Source: Thermohalobaculum sp039184865 (GTDB lineage Bacteria; Pseudomonadota; Alphaproteobacteria; Rhodobacterales; Rhodobacteraceae). From it: a DNA stretch of 64,000 nt. The notes beneath the pieces were generated by a model. The model was not told where the DNA came from. It saw nothing but the letters and a program-made list of their open reading frames with translations, and searched no databases. Position 1 is the stretch's first letter. Each line of letters begins with the position of its first letter. Position numbers and translations under genes: made by a program. The stretch lies in contig JBCDAV010000010.1 in NCBI GenBank assembly GCA_039184865.1, positions 107,618 through 171,617 of the forward strand, written 5' to 3'. Shown here in pieces: positions 1 through 8,304 of this stretch.

Positions 1-2
1 CT

Positions 3-2171
3 TCGACGACCCCCGTCTGCATGGCGATGGGGGCAGCCGAAGGCTATTACGAATCTGTCGGTCGAACCTGGGAACGCGCAGCACATATCAAGGCGCGGCC
101 CCTCGTGGACCGGACAGCCGGCGGCACGTATCTCGAAGCGCTGACGCCCTTCGTCTGGCGCCGGCATCTCGATTTCGCGGCCATCGAAGATACCCACGAG
201 ATGTTGCGTAAGATCCGGGAACAGAAGGCGCGCTTCACGATCGCCCACCTGCCCGGTCATGATCTCAAGCTCGGTCCCGGCGGCATCCGCGAGATCGAAT
301 TCTTCGCGCAAACGCGCCAGTTGATCACCGGCGGGCGCGATCCCGCGCTGCGCATGCCCACAACGCTGGGAGCGCTCGACGCACTGACCGGCGCCGGTTG
401 GATAAGCGATAGCGTTCGCGATGCCCTGAGTGCCGACTACATCGAACTGCGCACAATCGAACACCGCCTGCAGATGCTCGAGGATGCCCAGACGCACTCC
501 GTCCCGACCTCCGAAGAAGCACGTCGTCAGGTGGCCGCGCTCTGCGGCGAAAGCGATATCGAGCGCTTCGAGTCCGGCATAGTCGACCTTCTCAAGCGGG
601 TGCATGGGACGACCGAGGAGTTTTACTTGCCCGTCGCCCGCAGCGATCGTTCGAAGGCGCCCGTCGAGATCGTTTCCGCAGAAAGTCTTGGCGCGATGAA
701 CTTTGCCCGCCCTGAAGATGCCCTGCGCCAGATCGAACGTTGGGATGAGGGCGGCATCGCGGCGACGCGCTCGGACCGAGCACGGGAGCTGTTCTTGAAA
801 CTGCGCCCGCAGATCCTCGAACGCCTCGCAGGCGCTTCAGATCCCGATCAGGCTCTGGTGCATTTCGATCGCTTTCTCTCCGGGCTTCCGGCCGGCGTGC
901 AGGTCTTCTCGCTTTTCTCGGCCAATCCGAACCTGCTCGATCTGATCGTCGAGATTTGCGCGACCGCGCCGCGCCTCGCGCTCTATCTCGGACGACGGCC
1001 GCAGACGCTGGACGCCTTTCTCGATCAGGATTTCTGGTCGCCGCTTCCATCCGCGGAAATCCTGACAGCCGACCTTGTTGCCCGCCTCGCCTTGGCTGAC
1101 GACTACGAGCGTAAACTCGATGAAGTTCGCCGCTGGGCACGCGAGATGCGATTTCGCGCCGGGGTTCAGGTGCTGAGGGGTACAGCCGACAATCAGGCCG
1201 CGGGCCGGGCCTTCACCTCGATCGCCGTTGCGAGCGTCGACGCCTTGCTGCCGCACGTGATAGATCAGTTCGCCGAACGCCATGGCCGGCCGCCCGGTCT
1301 CGGCATGTCGATCCTCGCCATGGGCAAGCTTGGATCGGGCGAGATGACATCCGGCTCCGATCTCGATCTGATCATCATCTATGACGCTGACGGCGCGCTG
1401 GAGTCTGACGGGCGCAAGCCGCTCTCTCCCGGCGTCTATTACCCGCGGCTGACGCAATCGCTAGTCGCGGCACTCACCGCACCAACTGCGGAAGGCGCGC
1501 TGTACGAGGTAGACATGCGGTTGCGTCCATCCGGGCGGCAGGGGCCCGTCGCCGTCTCATTTGCCTCGTTCGAGTCCTATCAGACGGAGGAAGCCTGGGT
1601 CTGGGAACACCTTGCGTTGATGCGCGCCAGTCTGATCACGGGATCGCTCGGTCTGAGGGATCGGATCGAAGGTGTGATCGGCGAAGTTTTGAGACGACGC
1701 ACCGGTTCGGTCTCGGTGATGACAGAAGCACTTGAGATGCGAGACCGGATCGCTGACGCCCGCGAAACAGACCGCAAGAACAGCTGGGATCTGAAGCAGG
1801 CGGAAGGCGGCATCCTCGAAATCGAATTTACCATCCAAACCGGCTGTCTTATGAACGGTCTGCCGCACGGTCGACCGATGTATGCGCAGATAGAAGATCT
1901 CGCGAATTCCGGCTGGCTGGACGCCGCGGAGGCCGGCTGTTTGCGCGAAGCACTGGAGTTTCAGCAGAGCCTTCAACAGGTCGAGCGCATCGCGCTCGAG
2001 GACAGCATCGTTCCTGAAACCCTCGGTGCTGGCTTGCAGGAGGTCATGGCCAGAGCCGTCGGTGCCGAGAGTTTCGATGCCGTGTCTGAACGTCTGCGCG
2101 ACCTCCAACAGGCAGGCGCCGCCGTGTGCACGCGCGTTTTCAAAGACGTGGAGACCGTCAAGCCTGATTGA
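3..2171 (+). CDS. glnE: Bifunctional glutamine synthetase adenylyltransferase/deadenylylase (5' partial)
   Basis: GlnE adds AMP to, or removes it from, glutamine synthetase in response to PII signals and so controls nitrogen assimilation in the cytoplasm. The frame is open to the left edge and starts in the conserved block STPVCMAMGAAEGYYE, which follows the first nucleotidyltransferase motif, so the N-terminal part lies outside the window. The second nucleotidyltransferase domain is complete: GKLGSGEMTSGSDLDL at about 1322-1369, then the MRLRPSGRQGP segment at about 1516-1548. About 720 residues are present out of roughly 950-1000 usual. The gene is convergent with folB, 32 bp away. Family assignment is secure; only the start is missing. 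Confidence 0.95.
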   Translation, partial: STTPVCMAMGAAEGYYESVGRTWERAAHIKARPLVDRTAGGTYLEALTPFVWRRHLDFAAIEDTHEMLRKIREQKARFTIAHLPGHDLKLGPGGIREIEFFAQTRQLITGGRDPALRMPTTLGALDALTGAGWISDSVRDALSADYIELRTIEHRLQMLEDAQTHSVPTSEEARRQVAALCGESDIERFESGIVDLLKRVHGTTEEFYLPVARSDRSKAPVEIVSAESLGAMNFARPEDALRQIERWDEGGIAATRSDRARELFLKLRPQILERLAGASDPDQALVHFDRFLSGLPAGVQVFSLFSANPNLLDLIVEICATAPRLALYLGRRPQTLDAFLDQDFWSPLPSAEILTADLVARLALADDYERKLDEVRRWAREMRFRAGVQVLRGTADNQAAGRAFTSIAVASVDALLPHVIDQFAERHGRPPGLGMSILAMGKLGSGEMTSGSDLDLIIIYDADGALESDGRKPLSPGVYYPRLTQSLVAALTAPTAEGALYEVDMRLRPSGRQGPVAVSFASFESYQTEEAWVWEHLALMRASLITGSLGLRDRIEGVIGEVLRRRTGSVSVMTEALEMRDRIADARETDRKNSWDLKQAEGGILEIEFTIQTGCLMNGLPHGRPMYAQIEDLANSGWLDAAEAGCLREALEFQQSLQQVERIALEDSIVPETLGAGLQEVMARAVGAESFDAVSERLRDLQQAGAAVCTRVFKDVETVKPD

Positions 2172-2203
2172 TACGAACCAAACTGCCGCTGAGCCGACCG
2201 CGC

Positions 2204-2662
2204 CTAGCCAGTCGTGTCCTGCGCCAGTGGCCAGACTTTCTCACCGGCGTCCGCTGTTCTGATACGCGTGATCTCGACGCCCAGACCGGCACCATCGAGA
2301 CGATCGAGCTTCTCGATCCGGATATGGACCCGGCGGGCACGTGGGTCGGTGAGGCAACGCGTCGCCAGATGTTCAGCGAACGTCTCGAGCAGATTGAGAC
2401 GCGGTCCGGCGATCAACTGCTCGATCGAGTTCACCAGATCGTCGTAGCTGACGACCCGAGGGACCTGATCATCGATGTGCGCGGTGTTGCGCGTGACCTC
2501 CAAAGCCACGTCGAAACGGACCCGTTGGGTGACGCCATGCTCCTCGGAATAGGCTCCGATCTCGAAGTCCCGCACATAGTTCGAGAGAAAGATCCGGTCG
2601 GCTGGATTCTGCTGCTCCAAAGGCACATCAAGCCTTTGCGATAAAGGGCTTTTTTCGGTCAT
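2204..2662 (-). CDS. folB: Dihydroneopterin aldolase
   Basis: FolB cleaves 7,8-dihydroneopterin to 6-hydroxymethyl-dihydropterin and glycolaldehyde in folate synthesis. The open frame reaches upstream to 2821, but the start MTEKSPL at 2662 has a Shine-Dalgarno AGG a few bases upstream, and the residues before it look like translated leader. Family features are visible: LSNYVRDFEIGAYSEEHG near residues 24-41, with the pterin-anchoring Glu, and the late RIEKLD segment carrying the expected Lys. The length of 152 aa is slightly above the usual 120 because of a short C-terminal tail. It is divergent from the RND gene and no other folate gene is nearby. Confidence 0.85.
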   Translation of the reverse strand: MTEKSPLSQRLDVPLEQQNPADRIFLSNYVRDFEIGAYSEEHGVTQRVRFDVALEVTRNTAHIDDQVPRVVSYDDLVNSIEQLIAGPRLNLLETFAEHLATRCLTDPRARRVHIRIEKLDRLDGAGLGVEITRIRTADAGEKVWPLAQDTTG

Positions 2663-2803
2663 TTTCCTACCTGCCTCCGGCGCGTGACGCCGGAAACTAA
2701 CGACCCGAGCGCCCCCTGACCACGCAAAAAACGGCAGGTTTTCGTTCGCTTGGACCGGCGATTGCCGGACCACGTGAAAATCAGTGATGATTGAAGAAAT
2801 CCA

Positions 2804-2819
2804 GAAAAATTCATTTTTC
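2804..2819. promoter_or_regulatory. Perfect 7+2+7 inverted repeat upstream of the RND operon
   Basis: GAAAAAT-TC-ATTTTTC is a perfect palindrome lying 66 bp before the RND start codon, in the folB/RND divergent region. The operon ends in a TetR regulator, so this is a candidate operator for it. The link is inferred from position only. Confidence 0.4.
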
Positions 2820-2823
2820 AATA

Positions 2824-2845
2824 TTGACTGTCATCCGAGTCGACT
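2824..2845. promoter_or_regulatory. Second, imperfect inverted repeat before the RND operon
   Basis: TTGACT and AGTCGA flank an 8-base spacer and pair at five of six positions. The 8-bp palindrome AGTCGACT lies at 2838-2845. TTGACT could also serve as a -35 element. It is an alternative or additional TetR operator candidate, and the evidence is weak. Confidence 0.3.
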
Positions 2846-2885
2846 GAATATTCCCGCATCCACGAGTGTCACGCTGGAGGGTTCT

Positions 2886-5800
2886 ATGGCATCGGATTCC
2901 GACACGCAGGGTCAGTTCTTCGCGCCCGTCGCTGATTTTATCGTGCGCATGCGCTGGGTATGGCTAGCGCTGACCGTCGCGATGGTCGCCATGTCTCTTG
3001 CAAAGATCGACCGAATCTGGCCGCCAAACCCCGACGCGCGCATCTTTTTTGCAGAGGAGAATCCTGATCGTCAGGCGCTCGACAGGTTCGAGGCAACGTT
3101 CAACAAGAACGACAACCTGATCATCGCGGTCGAGGCGGTGGATGGCGAGACATTCACGCCGCGCGTGCTCGGTGCAATCGGTGAGATTACGGAACGCGCT
3201 TGGCTGCTTCCGTTCGTGCGCCGCGTCGATTCGATCACTAACTTCCAGCACACATACGCCGAAGGCGACGAGATGATCGTCCGCGATCTCGTTGTCGATC
3301 CGGCGAATGTCCGCCCGGGCGACGCGATCTGGGCCAAGGAAACCGCACTCAGCCGGATCGAACTCGTCGACAGCTACATCTCGCCCGATGCCAGCGTCTC
3401 GATGGTGCAGGTGCTCTTCACGCTCCCTCAGATCGATCCGACGACGGAAGTCCCGTCGATCGTCGCCGAGATGACCCAGATGCAGGCCGAAATCGAGGAA
3501 GCCTTTCCCGAGGTCAAACTGCACCTGACCGGTGGTGTGATGATCAACAACCAGTTCTCCGTCTCCGGGCAGGAAGACGGCAAGAACCTGTTCGGGCCGA
3601 TGTTCCTGATCATTCTGCTGATCGTGTTCCTGGCGATCCGATCGATCATCGGAACGCTATCGGTGCTGATCCTGATCATCCTGTCGGCGCTCGCAGGTCT
3701 CGGCGCGCTCGGCTGGATGGGCGGGCAACTCAACTCCGTGACCGTGCTGTCGCCGCTCTACATCATGACGCTGGCGGTCGCCTCGGCGGTCCACGTGCTG
3801 TCGTCCTGTCGTCAGACGATGCTCGAGACGGCCGATCGCAAGGAGTGGGTGCGCCGGGCGCTGACCGACCACATGGGCGCGATCATCATCGCGTGCACCA
3901 CAACCGCAATCGGCTTCTTTTGTCTGAACTTCTCGATCTCGCCGCCCTTCCGCGAGCTTGGCAATGTGGTCGGCATCGGCGTGCTCGTGTCGCTGGTCTA
4001 CACGCTGACTCTGCTGCCAGCGCTGATCATCATCCTGCCGATCGGGCGGCGGACGAAACCCGCGACAGCCTCCATCGTCATGGAAAACTTCGCCGAGTTC
4101 GTGATCGCCAACCGCAAGATCCTCCTGCCGGGAACCGTTCTGGGCGTGCTTCTGCTCGGCACCGGCATCACCCAGCTCAAGCTCGAAGACGACTTCATCC
4201 GCTATTTCGACGAACGCTACCAGTTCCGCCAGGACACCGACTTTGTCGAAGACCGCCTGACTGGCGTGAACAATCTCGACTATCCGCTGCACTCCGGCGA
4301 AGCGGGCGGGATCAATAATCCCGAGTTCCTGAAAGAGGTTGCCGCGCTCACCGAATGGATGCGTGAGCAGCCGGAGGTCACCTATGTCCGGTCGCTGACG
4401 GACACCATCAAGCGGTTGAACATGAACATGCACGGGGACGATCCGTCCTACATGCGGCTGCCCGACAATTTCGAGGAGGCCAGCCAGTACCTGTTCCTCT
4501 ACGAACTGTCGCTCGGCTACGGAATGGACCTGACCGACCAGATCGACATCGATCGCGAAACTCTGCGCATCTCGGTCTTCATGGCGAACTCGACCACCGC
4601 CGAAATGCGCGATCTCACGCTCAGGGCGGGTGACTGGATCCGCGAGAATGCGCCGATCATGCAGACGTCGTGGGACCGGCTGTACCCCGAAGTGTCGATG
4701 GTCACCCCGACCGGGATCGTGCACGTCTTCAACCTGATCTCGCATCGCGACGTGCGCGCCATGCTGACCGGAACGCTTCTGGCCATTGTGCTGATCTCGG
4801 CGATCATCATGGTGGCGCTGCGTGACATCAAGATCGGCATGATCAGCCTGATCCCCAACCTGATTCCGGCAGTTATGGCATTCGGTGTCTGGGGCTACTC
4901 AGTCGGGGCGGTGACGCTGGCCATCGCGGTCGTGCTGGCCGCAACGCTCGGCATCGTCGTGGACGACACCGTGCACTTCCTCTCGAAGTACACCAAGGCA
5001 CGGCGCGAGGGGAAATCCCCCGAAGACGCCGTGCGCTACACGTTCAAGTCCGTCGGCATGGCGCTGACCGTCACCACCATCGGCCTCGTCGCAGGTTTCG
5101 CGGTGCTCGCCCAGTCCGGCTTCTCGGTGAACGGCGACATGGCGAAACTGACGGCGATCACGATCACCCTGGCGCTGATCGCCGACTTCCTGTTGCTTCC
5201 CTCTCTCCTCATCTGGATCGACAAAAGGAGTTCCTCGATGACCGTTCCAGCAACGGCCACTGCAGCCATCCTGATCGCCATCGTGGGCGCGGCATGGATG
5301 TTCACCTCGGACGCCCGCGCTCAGACGCCCGAGGAAAAGGGCCTCGCCATCGCGGTCGAGGCCGACAAGCGCGACCTCGGCTTCGGTGACTTCACCGCCA
5401 ACGGCGAGATGGTGCTGAAGGACAAGAGCGGCCGGGAAAGCCGGCGGGTCTTCGAGAACATGACCCTTGAGCGCGCGCAGTCGGATCTTGGCGACATGGG
5501 GATTATCGTCTTCTCGAAACCGCGTGACATTCGCGGGACGGCGCTGCTGACCCATGCCAATATCGAGCCGAAGGACGACGACCAGTGGATCTTCCTGCCT
5601 GCGGTAAAGCGCGTGAAACGGATCTCATCGTCGAACCGAACCGGCAAGTTCGTGTCGTCGGAGTTCTCGTACGAGGACCTCGGCAGCCAGGAGGTCGATG
5701 ACTACACCTACATGTGGCTGCGCGACGAGCCCTGCCCGACCGATCCTTCGCTCACCTGCTTCGTGACCGAAAGCTACCCGAAGAACGCCAAGTCGGGGTA

Positions 5801-6065
5801 CTCCAAGCGTGTGTCGTGGACCGACACTCAGGAATATCGTCTGATGAAGGTCGACTTCTACAATCGCCGCGGCGACTTCGAGAAATCGCTCGAGTTCACC
5901 GGATACAACCAGTATCTCGGCCAGTACTGGCGCGCCGACAAGATGGCAATGAAGAACCATCAGACCGGCAAGGCGACGGATCTGCTCTGGAACAATTACG
6001 ATTTCAGGACGGGTCTCGGTGAAGGCGACTTCAACTCGCAGCGCCTGAAATCCGTCTCACGCTGA
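2886..6065 (+). CDS. RND/MMPL-family permease fused to a LolA-like outer-membrane lipoprotein-sorting domain
   Basis: This inner-membrane RND-type transporter of the MMPL/sterol-sensing group probably moves a lipid-like substrate into or across the periplasm. The start at 2886 has GGAGG 6 bases upstream; the open frame extends to 2784 without a better start. The first helix is at about residues 22-41. Membrane bundles lie near 235-420 and 625-780, and the RND motif GIVVDDTVHF is near 690. The usual C-terminal end LLLPSLLIWIDK is not followed by a stop. The frame continues through a signal-peptide-like stretch from residue 785 into a LolA-like fold of about 245 residues (MTLERAQ, WIFLPAVKRVKRISSS, DDYTYMWL). 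These two proteins are normally encoded separately. The barrel and TetR genes follow. Confidence 0.85.
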   Translation: MASDSDTQGQFFAPVADFIVRMRWVWLALTVAMVAMSLAKIDRIWPPNPDARIFFAEENPDRQALDRFEATFNKNDNLIIAVEAVDGETFTPRVLGAIGEITERAWLLPFVRRVDSITNFQHTYAEGDEMIVRDLVVDPANVRPGDAIWAKETALSRIELVDSYISPDASVSMVQVLFTLPQIDPTTEVPSIVAEMTQMQAEIEEAFPEVKLHLTGGVMINNQFSVSGQEDGKNLFGPMFLIILLIVFLAIRSIIGTLSVLILIILSALAGLGALGWMGGQLNSVTVLSPLYIMTLAVASAVHVLSSCRQTMLETADRKEWVRRALTDHMGAIIIACTTTAIGFFCLNFSISPPFRELGNVVGIGVLVSLVYTLTLLPALIIILPIGRRTKPATASIVMENFAEFVIANRKILLPGTVLGVLLLGTGITQLKLEDDFIRYFDERYQFRQDTDFVEDRLTGVNNLDYPLHSGEAGGINNPEFLKEVAALTEWMREQPEVTYVRSLTDTIKRLNMNMHGDDPSYMRLPDNFEEASQYLFLYELSLGYGMDLTDQIDIDRETLRISVFMANSTTAEMRDLTLRAGDWIRENAPIMQTSWDRLYPEVSMVTPTGIVHVFNLISHRDVRAMLTGTLLAIVLISAIIMVALRDIKIGMISLIPNLIPAVMAFGVWGYSVGAVTLAIAVVLAATLGIVVDDTVHFLSKYTKARREGKSPEDAVRYTFKSVGMALTVTTIGLVAGFAVLAQSGFSVNGDMAKLTAITITLALIADFLLLPSLLIWIDKRSSSMTVPATATAAILIAIVGAAWMFTSDARAQTPEEKGLAIAVEADKRDLGFGDFTANGEMVLKDKSGRESRRVFENMTLERAQSDLGDMGIIVFSKPRDIRGTALLTHANIEPKDDDQWIFLPAVKRVKRISSSNRTGKFVSSEFSYEDLGSQEVDDYTYMWLRDEPCPTDPSLTCFVTESYPKNAKSGYSKRVSWTDTQEYRLMKVDFYNRRGDFEKSLEFTGYNQYLGQYWRADKMAMKNHQTGKATDLLWNNYDFRTGLGEGDFNSQRLKSVSR
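5238..6065 (+). CDS. Internal start: LolA-like periplasmic outer-membrane lipoprotein-sorting protein
   Basis: Inside the fused frame, an AAAGGAG sequence lies 7 bases before an in-frame ATG at 5238. The 275-aa product would begin with a typical signal peptide (MTVPATATAAILIAIVGAAW, then an ARA-Q cleavage site). The mature part resembles the outer membrane lipoprotein-sorting family usually encoded right after MMPL permeases. The sequence therefore supports separate synthesis of a soluble periplasmic protein as well as, or instead of, the fusion. Which form is made cannot be decided here; a lost stop codon or a base error are the alternatives. Confidence 0.55.
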   Translation: MTVPATATAAILIAIVGAAWMFTSDARAQTPEEKGLAIAVEADKRDLGFGDFTANGEMVLKDKSGRESRRVFENMTLERAQSDLGDMGIIVFSKPRDIRGTALLTHANIEPKDDDQWIFLPAVKRVKRISSSNRTGKFVSSEFSYEDLGSQEVDDYTYMWLRDEPCPTDPSLTCFVTESYPKNAKSGYSKRVSWTDTQEYRLMKVDFYNRRGDFEKSLEFTGYNQYLGQYWRADKMAMKNHQTGKATDLLWNNYDFRTGLGEGDFNSQRLKSVSR

Positions 6066-6141
6066 CCTGAAAACACCGGCGCGGCATGGCCCAGGCCCCG
6101 TCCCGCCCTGACCACCAACTTTCGTGAACAAGAACACTACA

Positions 6142-7395
6142 ATGAGCATCCGAACCGCCGTTTCGCTTTTCCTGCTCGTGCTGTCCTTCGTCGTGTGCGT
6201 GACGTCCGCTAAAGCCCAGTCCCCGGCGGCAGACGGACTTGGCGCGGACTATTTCGAGATCTTCGGCGAGGTCGAGCTCGAGGTCACCGGTTTCTTCGCC
6301 GACCCGCAATTCGTCGGTCAGGACCGGGATGACTTCTCGATCGCGGCAGAGCCGACGATGCTGGTCGAATGGCTAAACGGTGACCTCGTCTTCCGTTTCA
6401 CGCCATTCGCGCGGTTCTCGTCGCAGGATTCGCGCCGGACCCATGCGGATATCCGCGAACTGAAAGTCGACGGCACGTTTGAGGATTTCTCCTTCACTGT
6501 CGGTGCCGACACGGTCTTCTGGGGGAAGACCGAGGTCGTGCATCTGGTCGACATCATCAATCAGACAGATCAGGTCGAGGCAATCGACGACGAAGCCCGT
6601 CTCGGCCAGCCGATGATCCGCCTGGGATACCTCACGGATATCGGCGAAATCTCAGCCTTCTATATGCCGTACTTCCGCGAGCGGACCTTTCCCGGCGAGA
6701 GCGGTCGCCTGCGCTCCAATCCCGCGGTCGATACCGAGAGCCCGATCTACGACGCGGATGCTGAGGCCGAGGAGTTCACGCCGTCGTTCGCACTCAGATT
6801 CGCAGGATCGTTCGGCGACATCGATCTCGGCGTCTCGGGCTTTCATGGACTCGGCCGCGATCCGGCTTTCGTGCCGTCGGCGACCGGGCTGCAGCCCTTC
6901 TACGAGATCATCAATCAGGTCGGGATCGACGCCCAGTACACCTGGGATGCGACGCTCTTCAAGTTCGAGGGGATATGGCGTGAAGGCCAGCGCAACCTGA
7001 ACTTCCAGGAAGAGAACTTCGTCGCGGCAACCGGCGGATTCGAACACACTCTGTTCGGCGTCGCCGGAACGAACGCCGATCTCGGGATCATCGCGGAATA
7101 TGCATGGGACAGCCGGGGCGACGACTCGCTGTCGGTCTTTCAGGACGATCTGATCGGAGGCGTCCGTCTCGCGCTCAACGACGAGGAAGACACGACGCTG
7201 CTGCTCACCGGGTCGGTCGACACGAATGACGGATCGATGACGACCCGGCTTGAAGCCGAGACGCGCATCGGGGAAAACTGGAAGTTGCTGGCCGAGGGGC
7301 AGGGGTTCTTCAACGCGGGCAGTGGTATCAACAAATCACCGCTCGCCGACGATTCGTTCCTGCGGGTGAAGCTTAAGTACTTCTTCGGCGGATAA
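6142..7395 (+). CDS. Outer-membrane beta-barrel protein of the RND operon
   Basis: This is a secreted protein with a signal peptide (MSIRTAVSLFLLVLSFVVCV, then AKA-Q). The mature part has alternating beta-strand character throughout and ends LKYFFGG, with a terminal aromatic strand typical of outer-membrane barrels. It resembles the porin-like barrels (DUF1302-type or hypothetical) found with MMPL permeases, though I cannot name the family firmly. A GTG at 6124 would add six residues; neither start has a strong ribosome site. It lies 76 bp after the permease/LolA frame and 10 bp before the TetR gene. It may be the outer-membrane component that receives or exports the RND substrate. Confidence 0.7.
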   Translation: MSIRTAVSLFLLVLSFVVCVTSAKAQSPAADGLGADYFEIFGEVELEVTGFFADPQFVGQDRDDFSIAAEPTMLVEWLNGDLVFRFTPFARFSSQDSRRTHADIRELKVDGTFEDFSFTVGADTVFWGKTEVVHLVDIINQTDQVEAIDDEARLGQPMIRLGYLTDIGEISAFYMPYFRERTFPGESGRLRSNPAVDTESPIYDADAEAEEFTPSFALRFAGSFGDIDLGVSGFHGLGRDPAFVPSATGLQPFYEIINQVGIDAQYTWDATLFKFEGIWREGQRNLNFQEENFVAATGGFEHTLFGVAGTNADLGIIAEYAWDSRGDDSLSVFQDDLIGGVRLALNDEEDTTLLLTGSVDTNDGSMTTRLEAETRIGENWKLLAEGQGFFNAGSGINKSPLADDSFLRVKLKYFFGG

Positions 7396-7405
7396 GGGAG
7401 CGCGC

Positions 7406-8029
7406 GTGGTCGCAGAACCGAAAACCGATCCGGAAAAGGCCGACGCGATACGCGAAGAGATCGTCAGTCGCGCAAGCGAGTTGTTCTCGCACTACGGATT
7501 CTGGAAGACCAATATCGGCGACATCGCCGACTGTTGCGGGATGTCGCCCGGGAACCTCTATCGCTACTTCCGCAACAAGCAGGCAATCGGCGTCGCCGTT
7601 GTCTCCTGCTATTTCGACATGCTGCAGGCGGCGTTCCTGACGGTCGAGATGCTACCCGGCGGAACCGCGGAGGAACGCGTGCGCAAGTGGCTGGAAGCGG
7701 GCGTGACCCAGGCGATCGTCCAGGTGTCGAACCACCCGAAGATCGTCGAACTGGCCGAGTTTCTGATGGAAGACGAAGACGGACTGGCGTTGCTGCAGTC
7801 CCATATTCAGTGGAAGAGAACGCATCTGGGGCGCGAGATCCAGAAGGGCATGGATGACGGCTCACTCGCGCCCGGGGATCCGGTCGAAATCGCAGGTACG
7901 CTGCTGACGGCGCTGAAGGTCTTCTGGATGCCGACGACGCTGGCAAAGTGGCGCGACAAGTCGGCGATCCTCCCCGAAGTTCATGCGATCCTTGATCTGT
8001 TCTTCCGGGGCCTGCGCGCGCGCGCATGA
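7406..8029 (+). CDS. TetR/AcrR-family transcriptional regulator
   Basis: This is a 207-aa DNA-binding repressor with a GTG start preceded by GGGAG at 6 bases. The N-terminal helix-turn-helix is clear: IGDIADCCGMSPGNLYRYFR at about residues 38-57. The C-terminal ligand domain has no recognisable specificity. It begins 10 bp after the barrel gene and is probably co-transcribed, so it likely controls its own operon through the inverted repeats near 2804-2845. Its ligand is plausibly the operon's transport substrate, which is inference. Confidence 0.9.
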   Translation: MVAEPKTDPEKADAIREEIVSRASELFSHYGFWKTNIGDIADCCGMSPGNLYRYFRNKQAIGVAVVSCYFDMLQAAFLTVEMLPGGTAEERVRKWLEAGVTQAIVQVSNHPKIVELAEFLMEDEDGLALLQSHIQWKRTHLGREIQKGMDDGSLAPGDPVEIAGTLLTALKVFWMPTTLAKWRDKSAILPEVHAILDLFFRGLRARA

Positions 8030-8051
8030 CCTTATCAGGCAGTGTCAATTT

Positions 8052-8077
8052 GCGTGCTCTGTGGGCTATGAGCACGC
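8052..8077 (+). terminator. Stem-loop after the TetR gene
   Basis: GCGTGCTC and GAGCACGC pair perfectly (8 bp) around a 10-base loop, 22 bp after the TetR stop. The short palindrome GCTGCGGCAGC follows, then CCTTTT. A terminator for the RND operon is plausible. There is no strong T-run, so a leader structure for pqqA is an alternative. Confidence 0.4.
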
Positions 8078-8120
8078 GCTGCGGCAGCTTCGCCTTTTCG
8101 TGACTACGACCAACGGCCGC

Positions 8121-8150
8121 TTGACGTCGCCTCAAAGTTGTTGAATCTAT
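8121..8150 (+). promoter_or_regulatory. Candidate pqqA promoter
   Basis: TTGACG at 8121 is a good -35 match. A weak -10 (AATCTAT region, 8144-8150) follows at 17-18 bp. The start codon of pqqA is about 40 bp downstream. No operator is evident. Confidence 0.35.
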
Positions 8151-8187
8151 GTCGCGTCTGCCAACGTAGCACGACTAGGAGGAATAG

Positions 8188-8280
8188 ATGGACTGGAATA
8201 CGCCTGAGATCGAAGAAGTCACCTGCGGCATGGAAATCAACATGTATTTCCCCGCTGAAGACGAAGGCGAACTGTTCTAA
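8188..8280 (+). CDS. pqqA: PQQ precursor peptide PqqA
   Basis: This 30-residue ribosomal peptide is the source of the whole PQQ skeleton. The conserved Glu16 and Tyr20 (E-I-N-M-Y) are the residues cross-linked by PqqE, with the standard three-residue gap. An AGGAGG ribosome site lies 6 bases before the ATG, consistent with the high expression needed for a sacrificial substrate. It starts the pqqABCDE operon, and pqqB begins 24 bp downstream. Confidence 0.97.
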   Translation: MDWNTPEIEEVTCGMEINMYFPAEDEGELF

Positions 8281-8304
8281 TCAGTTCTGAGGGGCGCGCG
8301 GGGC

